From assembly GCF_007922615.2 (NCBI RefSeq), contig NZ_CP042301.2:2790001-2854000 (forward strand): a DNA stretch of 64,000 nt, read 5' to 3'. Each line of letters starts with the position of its first letter. Position 1 is the first letter of the stretch. Source of the stretch: Nitratireductor mangrovi (GTDB taxonomy: Bacteria > Pseudomonadota > Alphaproteobacteria > Rhizobiales > Rhizobiaceae). The translations under genes were made by a program, and so were the position numbers. Below are positions 16,226-25,132 of the stretch, piece by piece. Below the pieces are notes generated by a model. It made no database searches, was not told where the DNA came from, and saw nothing but the letters and a program-made list of their open reading frames with translations.

Positions 16226-16813
16226 ATGCTGCGAACAATGGTCCTTTCCGCGCTCGTCTCACTGATCGCCGCATTAGCCGCGACCGCCGCCGAGATCGGC
16301 GACGATGGGCTGCACAAGCAGGACTGGTTCGCCCTGACCTTCCGTGACGTCGCCGAGGATATCGAGGCCGCGCGCGAGGAAGGCAAGCGGCTGGTGCTGG
16401 TGTTCGAGCAGCGCGGCTGCATCTACTGCGCCAAGATGCACGAGGAACTCCTGTCCGATCCGGAGGTGCGCGACTTCGTCAAGGCCAACTTCAAGGTCGT
16501 GCAGTACAACATGTTCGGCGACGAGGAGGTGACCGATCTCGACGGCGAGGTACTGACTGAAAAAACGGCGGCACGCAAATGGAGCTATGTCTTCACGCCG
16601 ACGCTCGCCTTCATGCCCGAGGAGCTTCCCGACGGCGTCGACGCCGGCGAGGCTGCGGTCGCGACGATGCCCGGCGCTTTCGGTAAATGGACTTTCCTGC
16701 ACATGTTCGAATGGGTGCGGGCGAAGGGCTACGAGGGCGACGAGCACTTCCAGAAATACCATGCGCGCCGGCTGGACGAACTCCGCGCGGCTGGCCGCCT
16801 GGGTGCCGAGTAA
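16226..16813 (+). CDS. soxW: SoxW, periplasmic thioredoxin
   Basis: 195 residues with a cleavable signal (MLRTMVLSAL … ATAAEI) and a thioredoxin fold carrying Cys65-Ile-Tyr-Cys68 in EQRGCIYCAKM. It accepts electrons from SoxV and is thought to keep Sox components reduced. A 131-base gap with a strong AT dyad follows before soxX, matching the known second SoxR-regulated promoter between soxW and soxX. Confidence 0.9.
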   Translation: MLRTMVLSALVSLIAALAATAAEIGDDGLHKQDWFALTFRDVAEDIEAAREEGKRLVLVFEQRGCIYCAKMHEELLSDPEVRDFVKANFKVVQYNMFGDEEVTDLDGEVLTEKTAARKWSYVFTPTLAFMPEELPDGVDAGEAAVATMPGAFGKWTFLHMFEWVRAKGYEGDEHFQKYHARRLDELRAAGRLGAE

Positions 16814-16829
16814 CCTGGTCGCGCATGAC

Positions 16830-16847
16830 ATATGCAAATAATCATAT
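16830..16847. promoter_or_regulatory. Candidate SoxR operator in the soxW-soxX gap
   Basis: ATATG (16830-16834) and CATAT (16843-16847) form a perfect inverted repeat around CAAATAAT, followed by a T-run. It stands in the only sizeable gap of the rightward sox genes before soxXYZAB, where an independent SoxR-controlled promoter is known in Pseudaminobacter. Confidence 0.6.
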
Positions 16848-16944
16848 TTTTTGATTGAAGAATCCGCTGGACATGGCTAGCCTGTTTCAGGAGAGGAATG
16901 TGCTGTCCGCCAAGAGGCGGGACAACAGGGAGGTGATGAGGCCA

Positions 16945-17403
16945 ATGAAGCGAGCGACTGGATTGGTAACGGTGGCTGCCGCGCTCCTGGCAGGGGCGGC
17001 CTTCGCAGGCGAAACCGCTCCCCAGGACGTGAAATTCGAGGATCTCGCCGTGAACGCGTCGCTCTCCGGAGGCGCGGGCGACCCGGTCGAGGGCGCCAAC
17101 GTCTTCAAGAGCCGCAAGCTCGGCAATTGTCTCGCCTGCCATGCCAACTCCGACATGAAATCCGAACTGTTCCATGGCACGGTCGGTCCGGCCATGGACG
17201 GCGCCGGCGATCGCTGGGAACCGGCGCAACTGCGCGCCATCGTGGCCGACGCCAAGGAAGTGTTCGGCGAGCAGACGGTCATGCCCGGCTTCTATTCGGT
17301 CAATGTCGGCGAGAATGTGCGCGAGGACCTGATCGGCAAGACGATCCTGTCGGCCCAGCAGGTCGAAGACGTCGTCGCCTATCTGGCCACGCTCAAGGAA
17401 TAG
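16945..17403 (+). CDS. soxX: SoxX, monoheme cytochrome c subunit of SoxXA
   Basis: 152 residues: signal peptide ending about Ala-Phe-Ala (residue 21), then a cytochrome c domain with Cys62-x2-Cys65-His66 (NCLACHA) and a probable axial Met113 in TVMPGFYS. With SoxA it oxidatively joins thiosulfate to the SoxY cysteine and passes electrons to small cytochromes. ATG 16945 was chosen; ATG 16936 is in frame too but only two bases from the GGGAGG site, and both give the same mature protein. Confidence 0.92.
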   Translation: MKRATGLVTVAAALLAGAAFAGETAPQDVKFEDLAVNASLSGGAGDPVEGANVFKSRKLGNCLACHANSDMKSELFHGTVGPAMDGAGDRWEPAQLRAIVADAKEVFGEQTVMPGFYSVNVGENVREDLIGKTILSAQQVEDVVAYLATLKE

Positions 17404-17427
17404 TGCGCGAGCACGAGGAGAACGAAA

Positions 17428-17883
17428 ATGAACATCAACAGACGTGAGGCGCTCGGGTTTGCGGCGGGTGCGGCGGCCTTCGCCGTCACCGGACTGCGCC
17501 CTGTGCCAGCCTTGGCGACAGCCGAGGATGCCGAAAAGCGCATCATGGAATTCGCCGGCGGCAAGATGCCCGAGACCGGCAAGCTGACGCTGGTCGCCCC
17601 CGAGATTGCCGAGAACGGCAACACCGTGCCGATCTCGATCGAGGTCGACAGCGCCATGTCGGGTGACGACGTGGTCGAGCAGGTCATGGTGCTTGCCGAC
17701 GGCAACCCCAATCCCGACGTCGCGACCTTCAACTTCACCGAGGCAAGCGGCATCGCCGCTGCCACGACGCGCATGCGGCTGGCCAAGACTCAGAACGTCA
17801 TCGCCGTCGCCCGCATGAAGGACGGCACGACCTACATGGACAAGAAAGAAGTCAAGGTGACGATCGGCGGCTGCGGCGGCTGA
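17428..17883 (+). CDS. soxY: SoxY, sulfur-carrier subunit of SoxYZ
   Basis: 151 residues. A twin-arginine signal (NRREALGFAAG) exports the folded SoxYZ dimer. The protein ends in the diagnostic Gly-Gly-Cys-Gly-Gly swinging arm (Cys149), to which sulfur intermediates are covalently bound during thiosulfate oxidation. The rest is the immunoglobulin-like SoxY fold. 24 bases after soxX and 18 before soxZ. Confidence 0.97.
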   Translation: MNINRREALGFAAGAAAFAVTGLRPVPALATAEDAEKRIMEFAGGKMPETGKLTLVAPEIAENGNTVPISIEVDSAMSGDDVVEQVMVLADGNPNPDVATFNFTEASGIAAATTRMRLAKTQNVIAVARMKDGTTYMDKKEVKVTIGGCGG

Positions 17884-17901
17884 TCAGGAAGGACATTCGA
17901 A

Positions 17902-18228
17902 ATGGCGACACCGAAACCCCGCGTCAAGCTGCCGAAGTCCGCTTCGGCCGGCGAGGTCATCACGATCAAGACGCTGATCAGCCACCAGATGGAATCCGGT
18001 CAGCGCAAGGACAAGGACGGCAACGCGATCCCGCGCCAGATCATCAACAAGTTCAGCTGCGAGTTCAACGGCATGCCGGTGTTCTCCTGCGACATCGACC
18101 CGGCGATCTCGGCGAACCCGTATTTCGAGTTCAACGCCAAGGTCCAGGAGAGCGGAACCTTCAAGTTCATCTGGATCGACGACGACGGCTCGGTCTACGA
18201 GCACGAGGCGCAGATCGAGGTCAACTAG
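17902..18228 (+). CDS. soxZ: SoxZ, partner subunit of SoxYZ
   Basis: 108 residues, no signal peptide, starting MATPKPRVKLPKSASAGEVI, the normal SoxZ length and opening. It folds with SoxY in the cytoplasm and is carried out on the SoxY Tat signal. It helps present the carrier arm to SoxXA, SoxB and SoxCD. A GQRKDKDGNAIPR segment and a C-terminal EAQIEV strand fit the family. Confidence 0.96.
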   Translation: MATPKPRVKLPKSASAGEVITIKTLISHQMESGQRKDKDGNAIPRQIINKFSCEFNGMPVFSCDIDPAISANPYFEFNAKVQESGTFKFIWIDDDGSVYEHEAQIEVN

Positions 18229-18269
18229 GCAACAACGGTCAAAACGACGACCAACGGGGAGGAAAGGCC

Positions 18270-19124
18270 GTGAGGAACGAAATCGCTGCACTCGGCATGG
18301 GCGCGCTCATCGCGCTTTCGGCGGCCATGCCGGCCACCGCCGAGCCTGCCGACGACACGCTCGTCATCGACGATCTGGAGATGACGGTGCGGGCCACGCC
18401 GCCCGAAGGCCATCCGCTCGACGAGGTGCTGTCGGGCTGGCTGTTCCGCGAGGCCGAGACCCGCGAACTCGAGGCCGATTCGTTCCAGAACCCCGGCATG
18501 CTCTATGTAGATCGCGGCGCCGATATCTGGAACACGGTCGAGGGTACGATGGGCAAGTCGTGCGCATCCTGCCATGACGATGCCGCCGAGACGATGAAGG
18601 GCATCGCGGCCAACTATCCGAAATGGGATGCCGACGCCGGGCGGCCGATCAACATCGAACTGCAGATCGACAAGTGCCGGGTCGAGAACATGGGGGCGGA
18701 GGCCTACAAGTTCGACCATGCCGACCAGAAGGCGCTGACGACCTACATCAAGCACCAGTCGCTCGGCAAGCCAGTGGCGCTCGACCTCGCTCAGGGCGAG
18801 TTGCAGAGCTGGTGGGATCGCGGCAAGGAAATCTACTACCGCCGCACCGGCCAACTCAACTTCGCCTGCGCGTCCTGCCACGAGGCGAATTCGGGCCAGT
18901 ACATCCGCGCCGACCATCTGAGCCAGGGCCAGGTCAACGGTTTCCCGACCTACCGGTTGAAGCAGGCCGACATGGTGTCGCTGCACAACCGCTTCCGCGG
19001 CTGCATCCGCGACACGCGGGCCGAGTTCCCGAAGGCGTTCTCCGACGAACTGATGGCGCTCGAGGTCTACGTCACCTGGCGCGGCACCGGACTTTCGGTC
19101 GAGACGCCGGCTGTACGCCAGTAG
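18270..19124 (+). CDS. soxA: SoxA, diheme cytochrome c of SoxXA
   Basis: 284 residues with a signal peptide to about residue 24. Two heme motifs are intact: Cys98-x2-Cys101-His102 and Cys200-x2-Cys203-His204, so this is the diheme form. Cys245 in FRGCIRDTR is the conserved cysteine-persulfide heme ligand at the active site. With SoxX it attaches thiosulfate to SoxY. It starts with GTG at 18270, behind GGGGAGGA. A 6-bp-stem hairpin lies in the 97-base gap before soxB. Confidence 0.96.
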   Translation: MRNEIAALGMGALIALSAAMPATAEPADDTLVIDDLEMTVRATPPEGHPLDEVLSGWLFREAETRELEADSFQNPGMLYVDRGADIWNTVEGTMGKSCASCHDDAAETMKGIAANYPKWDADAGRPINIELQIDKCRVENMGAEAYKFDHADQKALTTYIKHQSLGKPVALDLAQGELQSWWDRGKEIYYRRTGQLNFACASCHEANSGQYIRADHLSQGQVNGFPTYRLKQADMVSLHNRFRGCIRDTRAEFPKAFSDELMALEVYVTWRGTGLSVETPAVRQ

Positions 19125-19134
19125 GGCCGGCGGG

Positions 19135-19153
19135 GCGGGCGCATGATGCCCGC
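19135..19153 (+). other. Hairpin in the soxA-soxB gap
   Basis: GCGGGC (19135-19140) pairs with GCCCGC (19148-19153) around a 7-base loop, 10 bases after the soxA stop. No T-run follows, so it is more likely an mRNA processing or stability element between soxA and soxB than a full terminator. Confidence 0.4.
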
Positions 19154-19221
19154 TTCGGCACCAAGCTTTTGCAAGACACCGCCCGGCCGCCTGCCGGACG
19201 CCAACCCTGTCGGGGTGGACA

Positions 19222-20913
19222 ATGATTTCCAGACGTGAGTTTCTGATGGCGACGGCCGCGCTCTCGGCGGTTGCCGGACCCGGCCTTGTCGGCCGCTGGT
19301 CGCGCGCAGCCGCCCAGCAGACGCTGACCGAGGATGCGCTGCTCGACTTCGAAAGCTTCGGCAATGTGACCCTGGTACATCTGACCGACATCCACGCCCA
19401 GCTGCGCCCCGTCTATTTCCGCGAACCCTCGGAAAATATTGGCGTCGGCGCGGTCGAGGGCCTGCCGCCGCACGTCACCGGCGCCGATTTCCTGAAGCTC
19501 TACGACATCGCGCCGGGCAGCCCGCACGCCTACGCGCTGACGTCGGAGGATTTTGCCGCACTCGCCGGGACCTACGGCCGCATGGGCGGGCTCGACCGCA
19601 TCGCCACCATCGTCAAGCGCATCCGCGCCGAGCGCGGCGACAGCATGCTGCTGCTTGACGGCGGCGACACCTGGCAGGGCAGCTACACCTCGCTCAAGAC
19701 CAATGGTCAGGACATGGTCGAAGCGATGAACGCGCTCGCCCCCGACGCCATGACCGGGCACTGGGAATTCACCTACGGCGCCGAGCGCGTGAGCGAGATC
19801 ATCGAGGCGCTGCCGTTCCCGTTCCTCGGCGGCAACATCTACGACGCGGAGTGGAACGAGCCGGCCTTCGAGGCATACAGGATGTTTGAGCGCGGCGGCG
19901 CCAGGATCGCCGTCATCGGCCAGGCCTTCCCCTACACGCCGATCGCCAATCCGCGCTGGATGTTCCCGAACTGGTCGTTCGGCATCCGGGAGGAGGACGT
20001 CATCGCCAATGTCGGAACCGCGCGGGCGGAGGGTGCCGACCTCGTCGTGCTTTTGTCGCATAACGGCTTCGACGTCGACCGCGCGCTCGCCTCGCGCGTC
20101 GAGGGCATCGACGTCATCCTCACCGGCCACACGCACGACGCCCTGCCCGAGCCGGTGAAGGTCGGCTCGACCCTGCTGATCGCCAGCGGCTCGCACGGCA
20201 AGTTCGTCACCCGCCTCGACCTCGATGTTCGCGACGGCACGCTCAAGGGTTTCCGTCACCGGCTGATCCCTGTCTTTGCCGACGTGATTTCGCCGGATCC
20301 GGAAATGGACGCGCTGATCACCAGGCTGCGCGAACCCTACGAGGCCGAGCTTGCGCGCAAGCTGGCGACCACGGAGACGCTGCTCTACCGCCGCGGCAAT
20401 TTCAACGGCAGCTTCGACGACCTGATCTGCCAGGCGCTGATCGACGTGCGTGAGGCCGACATCGCGCTGTCGCCCGGCTTCCGCTGGGGGACCTCCCTGC
20501 TGCCGGGCGACACGATCACGGTCGAGGACCTGCACAATGCCTGCGCCATGACCTACGCGGCCGCCTACCGCTCGACAATGAGCGGCGAGATGCTGCATGC
20601 GATCCTCGAGGATGTCGCCGACAACCTGTTCAACAAGGACCCCTACTACCAGCAGGGCGGCGACATGGTGCGTGTCGGCGGCATGGCCTACACCATCGAT
20701 CCCGAGCAGGAAATCGGCAGCCGCATCTCCGGCATGACGCTTCTGAAGACCGGCGAACCGATCGAGCCCGCGCGCGACTACGTCGTCGCCGGGTGGGCCT
20801 CGGTCAACGAAGCGACTGAAGGCCCGCCGATCTGGGAGATCGTCGAGCAATATCTCGCCAACAACCCTGTCGTCCGCCTCGAGCACAACCGCCACGTCAC
20901 CGTGGCCAACTGA
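19222..20913 (+). CDS. soxB: SoxB, sulfate thiol esterase (thiosulfohydrolase)
   Basis: 563 residues, the usual SoxB length. A twin-arginine signal (SRREFLMATAAL) leads to the 5'-nucleotidase-type dimanganese fold. Metal motifs are VHLTDIHAQ, LLDGGDTWQGS, the GHWEF box in place of GNHEF, LLSHNGFD and LTGHTHD. SoxB hydrolyses the terminal sulfonate from SoxY-bound thiosulfonate, releasing sulfate. The start at 19222 follows a GGGGTGG site. Confidence 0.97.
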   Translation: MISRREFLMATAALSAVAGPGLVGRWSRAAAQQTLTEDALLDFESFGNVTLVHLTDIHAQLRPVYFREPSENIGVGAVEGLPPHVTGADFLKLYDIAPGSPHAYALTSEDFAALAGTYGRMGGLDRIATIVKRIRAERGDSMLLLDGGDTWQGSYTSLKTNGQDMVEAMNALAPDAMTGHWEFTYGAERVSEIIEALPFPFLGGNIYDAEWNEPAFEAYRMFERGGARIAVIGQAFPYTPIANPRWMFPNWSFGIREEDVIANVGTARAEGADLVVLLSHNGFDVDRALASRVEGIDVILTGHTHDALPEPVKVGSTLLIASGSHGKFVTRLDLDVRDGTLKGFRHRLIPVFADVISPDPEMDALITRLREPYEAELARKLATTETLLYRRGNFNGSFDDLICQALIDVREADIALSPGFRWGTSLLPGDTITVEDLHNACAMTYAAAYRSTMSGEMLHAILEDVADNLFNKDPYYQQGGDMVRVGGMAYTIDPEQEIGSRISGMTLLKTGEPIEPARDYVVAGWASVNEATEGPPIWEIVEQYLANNPVVRLEHNRHVTVAN

Positions 20914-20954
20914 GTTCGCAATCTCGGATTCCGTTGGACAGGACCGGCCGTCTG

Positions 20955-20976
20955 ATATATAGATAAATTCATATAT
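20955..20976. promoter_or_regulatory. AT-rich dyad upstream of soxC
   Basis: ATATAT at 20955-20960 and ATATAT at 20971-20976 flank AGATAAATTC, with TTCATATAT resembling the ATATATGAA half in the soxS-soxV operator read in reverse. It sits in the 94-base soxB-soxC gap and could be an internal SoxR site or simply a promoter for soxCD. Confidence 0.4.
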
Positions 20977-21007
20977 AACGATAGATATCCGGAGTGGAAC
21001 CGGACCC

Positions 21008-22264
21008 ATGACCGACAGACCAACGCGGCGAAACTTCATCACCGGCGGGCTTGCCGCCGGAACGGCACTCGCCGCCTCGGCAGCGGCGGCGCGCGCCGGC
21101 GGCGACCCGGCAATCACCGAAATCCAGGACTGGAACCGCTATCCAGGCGACGGCGTCGACGTCCGCCCCTACGGCGCGCCCTCGCAATACGAGGCGCATG
21201 TGGTGCGCCGCAGCGTTCCCTGGCTAACCGCCGATCCGATCTCCTCGGTGAACTTCACGCCGCTGCACGAGCTTGACGGCATCATCACGCCGAACGGGCT
21301 CTGCTTCGAGCGTCACCATGCCGGCATCGCCGAGATCGATCCGGCCATGCACCGTCTGATGATCCACGGCCTGGTCGACACCCCGCTCGTCTTCACCATG
21401 GCCGACCTGATGCGCTTCCCACGCGAAAACCGCATCTACTTCCTCGAATGCGCCGCCAATTCGGGCATGGAGTGGCGCGGCGCACAACTCAATGGCTGCC
21501 AGTACACGCACGGCATGGTGCATTGCGTCATGTACACGGGCGTGCGGCTGCGGCATTTGCTGGAAGAGGCCGGCATCAGGGGAAGCGCCGCCTGGGTGAT
21601 GCCGGAAGGCGCCGATGCCTCGGCGATGTCACGTTCGATCCCGCTCGAAAAGGCGCTCGACGACTGCCTGGTGGCGTTCCGGATGAACGGCGAGGCGCTG
21701 CGTCCCGAGCAGGGCTACCCGCTGCGCCTCGTGGTGCCGGGCTGGGAAGGCAATATGTGGGTGAAATGGCTGCGCCGCATCGAGGTCGGGGACAAGCCCT
21801 GGCACCTGCGCGAGGAGACCTCGAAATACACCGACCTTCTCGCCAGCGGCAAGGCGCGCCGCTTCACCTGGACGATGGATGTGAAGTCGGTCATCACCAG
21901 CCCGAGCCCGCAGGCGCCGGTGACCCACGGCAAGGGCCGCATGGTCGTCACTGGACTGGCCTGGTCGGGCGCCGGAACGATCAAGCGGGTCGACGTGACG
22001 GTCGACGGCGGCCGCAACTGGACGACGGCACGGATCGACGGGCCGAGCCTGCCCATGGCGTTGCACCGCTTCTACCACGAATTCGACTGGGACGGCTCGG
22101 ACCTGTTCCTGCAGTCGCGTGCGATCGACGAGGCCGGGGTCGTGCAGCCGACCAAGGACGCGCTGCGCGCGGCGCGCGGCGAGAACTCCATCTATCACAA
22201 CAACGGCATCCAGACCTGGCATGTGGCAAAGGACGGAGTGGTCGAGAATGTCGAGATTTCCTAG
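21008..22264 (+). CDS. soxC: SoxC, molybdenum subunit of sulfane dehydrogenase
   Basis: 418 residues. A Tat signal (TRRNFITGG) precedes a sulfite-oxidase-fold domain in which Cys148 (FLECAANSG) should bind the molybdenum cofactor. A C-terminal dimerisation domain with the VDVTVDGGRNW segment follows. With SoxD it oxidises the SoxY-bound sulfane sulfur, a six-electron step, so its presence means thiosulfate is expected to be oxidised fully without sulfur globules. It overlaps soxD by 17 bases. Confidence 0.96.
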   Translation: MTDRPTRRNFITGGLAAGTALAASAAAARAGGDPAITEIQDWNRYPGDGVDVRPYGAPSQYEAHVVRRSVPWLTADPISSVNFTPLHELDGIITPNGLCFERHHAGIAEIDPAMHRLMIHGLVDTPLVFTMADLMRFPRENRIYFLECAANSGMEWRGAQLNGCQYTHGMVHCVMYTGVRLRHLLEEAGIRGSAAWVMPEGADASAMSRSIPLEKALDDCLVAFRMNGEALRPEQGYPLRLVVPGWEGNMWVKWLRRIEVGDKPWHLREETSKYTDLLASGKARRFTWTMDVKSVITSPSPQAPVTHGKGRMVVTGLAWSGAGTIKRVDVTVDGGRNWTTARIDGPSLPMALHRFYHEFDWDGSDLFLQSRAIDEAGVVQPTKDALRAARGENSIYHNNGIQTWHVAKDGVVENVEIS

Positions 22265-23351
22265 CCTCGCAGCGCTGGTCACGCTGCTTCTGGCGCCGTC
22301 GCTGGCTGCCGCGCAGGACGTCGACGCCGGCGAAAAGCTGTTCGCCAAGTGCAAGGCCTGCCACACCGTCGGTGATGGCGCCAAGCACCGGGTCGGCCCG
22401 CATCTCAACGAGCTTTTCGGACGCACCGCGGGTACGGCGGAGGGCTATCGCTACTCCCCGGCAATGACCAAGGCCGGCGAGGAAGGCCTTGTCTGGCAGG
22501 ACGAGACCTTCGCCCAATACATGACCAGCCCGCGCGCCTTTGTGAAAGGCACCAAGATGGCGTTTCCAGGCATGAAGAAGCCCGAGGAGATCGCCGACCT
22601 GGCGGCCTATCTGAAGACGTTTTCCGCAAACGAGGAAGCCGGCGTCGACACGCCGTCCGCGCCGGCGGCTCCCCCCAAGGACGAAGGCACCAAGAAGGCC
22701 GAAGCGCCGGCAAAGCCCGCGCCGGCGGCAGCCAGGATCGCGTCGCACGGGACCTTCCATCTCGGGCGACCGGCCACCGAAGCTGAGATCGCCGCCTGGG
22801 ACATCGATGTCCGTCCCGACGGGACCGGGCTGCCGGCGGGCAGCGGCACGGTGATGCAGGGTGAGGCGATCTATACCGAGCAGTGCGCGGCCTGCCATGG
22901 TGATTTCGGCGAGGCGATAGGGCGCTGGCCGGTGCTGGCCGGCGGCTACGACACCCTGACCCGCGAGCGGCCGGTCAAGACGGTCGGCTCCTACTGGCCG
23001 TATCTGTCGACGGTCTACGACTACGTGCGCCGCGCGATGCCGTTCGGCAATGCGCGCTCGCTGTCGGACGACGACGTCTACGCGCTGACCGCCTATGTGC
23101 TATATTTGAACGATGTCGTGACCGACGAGGAATTCGAACTCAGCCGGGAGAACTTCGGAACCATCCGGCTGCCGAACGAAGACGGGTTCGTGGGCGACGA
23201 CCGTGAGGCCGAACCGGCCTACGCAAAGGCGGCGGAGCCATGCATGAGCGACTGCAGGCCGGGCAAGGCGGAGATCGTGCAGCATGCTGCGGTGCTTGAT
23301 GTCACCCCGGACGCCGAAGGCGATGACGAGGGTGGCGGCGCCATCGACTGA
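22248..23351 (+). CDS. soxD: SoxD, diheme cytochrome c subunit of sulfane dehydrogenase
   Basis: 367 residues with a signal peptide to about residue 22. The first cytochrome c domain has Cys35-x2-Cys38-His39 and probable ligand Met104 (TKMAFPG). A Pro/Ala/Lys-rich linker (about 130-163) joins it to the second domain with Cys213-x2-Cys216-His217. It accepts electrons from SoxC. The start at 22248 lies inside the soxC end; the frame is open upstream but that part is antisense-like low-quality sequence. Confidence 0.94.
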   Translation: MSRFPSLAALVTLLLAPSLAAAQDVDAGEKLFAKCKACHTVGDGAKHRVGPHLNELFGRTAGTAEGYRYSPAMTKAGEEGLVWQDETFAQYMTSPRAFVKGTKMAFPGMKKPEEIADLAAYLKTFSANEEAGVDTPSAPAAPPKDEGTKKAEAPAKPAPAAARIASHGTFHLGRPATEAEIAAWDIDVRPDGTGLPAGSGTVMQGEAIYTEQCAACHGDFGEAIGRWPVLAGGYDTLTRERPVKTVGSYWPYLSTVYDYVRRAMPFGNARSLSDDDVYALTAYVLYLNDVVTDEEFELSRENFGTIRLPNEDGFVGDDREAEPAYAKAAEPCMSDCRPGKAEIVQHAAVLDVTPDAEGDDEGGGAID

Positions 23352-23376
23352 CGCGACGGGGTCCTAGGGGCGCGCC

Positions 23377-23772
23377 ATGACGAAAAGCGGCCTTGTCAAG
23401 CGCATGCCATGGACCTTGCTCCTCGTAGCAGCAATGACCCTTGCCCCCGCCCGCACTTCACTTGCAACAACGACAGCGGACGGGGCGGCAGCGGCCGAGG
23501 TCGAACGCCTGACCTCCGATATCTTGTCGCTCGATGGCGACCCAGCCTATGGTGAATATCTGGGTGGCGAATGCGTCACGTGTCACCAGCGCTCGGGTGC
23601 TTCCGACGGCATTCCACCCATTACCGGACTGTCGGTCGACTACGCGGTGCGTGCCCTTGTCGAGTACAAGCTCGGCATACGCGGTAACGAGGTCATGAAG
23701 CTGATGACGGCGCGCCTGGACGAAGAGGAGATCGCCGCGCTGGCCGCCTATTTCGCCGGGCTCGAACCCTAG
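23377..23772 (+). CDS. soxE: Monoheme cytochrome c, SoxE/FccA-like subunit of flavocytochrome c
   Basis: 131 residues: signal peptide, then one heme motif, Cys66-x2-Cys69-His70 (GECVTCHQR), with Met107 or Met110 as possible axial ligand. It lies 41 bases before the flavoprotein gene and would be the electron acceptor subunit of flavocytochrome c sulfide dehydrogenase. It is about half the size expected of diheme FccA or the Paracoccus SoxE, so the symbol is by position and partner rather than close likeness. Confidence 0.75.
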   Translation: MTKSGLVKRMPWTLLLVAAMTLAPARTSLATTTADGAAAAEVERLTSDILSLDGDPAYGEYLGGECVTCHQRSGASDGIPPITGLSVDYAVRALVEYKLGIRGNEVMKLMTARLDEEEIAALAAYFAGLEP

Positions 23773-23813
23773 CTATTTTCTGAAGATCAGGCTGGCTCAT
23801 TTGGGAGGAAACC

Positions 23814-25082
23814 ATGACCAGATTGACGAGAAGGCAATTTACAACGGCCCTTGCGGCAGGCGCCGCCGGCCTCGCCATGCCGAGCTACCTGCGGGCGCAG
23901 GACAAGCCGAAGGTGGTGGTGATCGGCGGCGGCGCTGGTGGCGCGACCGCGGCCAAATACATCGCCAGGGATTCCGACGGCGGCATCGACGTGACGTTGG
24001 TGGAGAATAGCGAGACCTTCACCACCTGCTTCTTCTCCAATCTCTATCTCGGCGGTTTCCGCGACTTCCGGTCGATCACCCACAGCTACGATACGCTGGT
24101 CTCCGCCTACGGCATCACCAAGGTGACCGGCATGGCGACAGCGGTCGACCGGGCGGCGAAAACCGTCACCATGGCCGACGGCACCTCGATTCCCTATGAC
24201 CGGCTGGTGCTTTCGCCCGGCATCGACCTGCTCTGGGATTCGGTGCCGGGCTACTCCGAGGAGGCCGCCGATGTCGCGCCGCATGCCTGGCAGGCGGGGC
24301 CGCAGACGGAATTGCTGAAGGCGAAACTGGATGCGGTCGAGGACGGCCAGAACGTTGTCATGGTGGCGCCGCCCAACCCGTTCCGCTGCCCGCCCGGCCC
24401 TTACGAGCGCGCCTCGATGATGGCGCATGTGCTGAAGGCAAAGGGTTACACCAATTCCAAGGTCATCATCATCGACCCTAAAGACAAATTCTCCAAGCAG
24501 GGCCTGTTCCAGCCCGGCTGGGAAAAGTACTATCCGGGCATGGTCGAATGGTACGGACCGGACGTGCATGGCGGCATCAAGTCTGTCGATGTCGCTGCCG
24601 GCACGATCGAGACGGACCTCGACACGTTCAAGGGCGCCCTGCTCAACATCATTCCGGCGCAAAAGGCCGGCGCGATCGCCGATGGGCTGGCCAATGACAG
24701 CGGCTTCTGCCCGATCGACGCGGCGACCATGCGCTCGACCATGGACGAGGCGATCTACGTGATCGGCGACGCATCCATTGCCGGCGACATGCCGAAATCC
24801 GGCTTCTCCGCCAACAGCCAGGCCAAGATCGCCGCCATGAACGTGCGCGGCGATCTGACCGACTCCAAGGTGTTTCCGGCGAAATACTCCAACACCTGCT
24901 GGTCGCTGATCGAGACCGACGACGGCGTGAAGGTCGGCGCCCAGTACGAGCCGCAGGACGGCAAGATCACCTCGGTGACAAGCTTCATCAGCCAGCCGGA
25001 CGAGGACGTGGCTTTGCGCAAGGCGACCTACGAGGAATCGATCGGCTGGTATTCAGGCATCACGGCCGACATGTTCGGCTGA
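23814..25082 (+). CDS. soxF: SoxF/FccB, flavoprotein subunit of flavocytochrome c sulfide dehydrogenase
   Basis: 422 residues with a Tat signal (TRRQFTTALAAG). FAD-binding VVVIGGGAGGATAA follows at about 34-47. Cys72 in TTCFFSNLYLGG is at the position of the covalent FAD-linked cysteine. Cys192 (NPFRCPPGP) and Cys362 (SNTCWSL) fit the redox-active disulfide that accepts sulfide. It would oxidise sulfide to sulfur or polysulfide in the periplasm, linked to the cytochrome at 23377. A strong hairpin just after the stop marks the end of the rightward sox genes. Confidence 0.93.
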   Translation: MTRLTRRQFTTALAAGAAGLAMPSYLRAQDKPKVVVIGGGAGGATAAKYIARDSDGGIDVTLVENSETFTTCFFSNLYLGGFRDFRSITHSYDTLVSAYGITKVTGMATAVDRAAKTVTMADGTSIPYDRLVLSPGIDLLWDSVPGYSEEAADVAPHAWQAGPQTELLKAKLDAVEDGQNVVMVAPPNPFRCPPGPYERASMMAHVLKAKGYTNSKVIIIDPKDKFSKQGLFQPGWEKYYPGMVEWYGPDVHGGIKSVDVAAGTIETDLDTFKGALLNIIPAQKAGAIADGLANDSGFCPIDAATMRSTMDEAIYVIGDASIAGDMPKSGFSANSQAKIAAMNVRGDLTDSKVFPAKYSNTCWSLIETDDGVKVGAQYEPQDGKITSVTSFISQPDEDVALRKATYEESIGWYSGITADMFG

Positions 25083-25100
25083 AACGCTGCAGCGAATGAG

Positions 25101-25124
25101 ATGGCGGGCCCGCCGGCCCGCCAT
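25101..25124. terminator. Hairpin between soxF and the convergent permease gene
   Basis: ATGGCGGGCC (25101-25110) and GGCCCGCCAT (25115-25124) form a perfect 10-bp stem with a 4-base loop. It lies in the 50-base gap between convergent genes and can serve either strand. There is no T-run, so termination would rely on the stem or Rho. Confidence 0.65.
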
Positions 25125-25132
25125 TGCCAAGG

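Noticed and set aside
19072..21117. 681-codon open frame on the minus strand
   Set aside because: It is antisense to soxB, whose motifs are unmistakable. High GC gives long open shadow frames.
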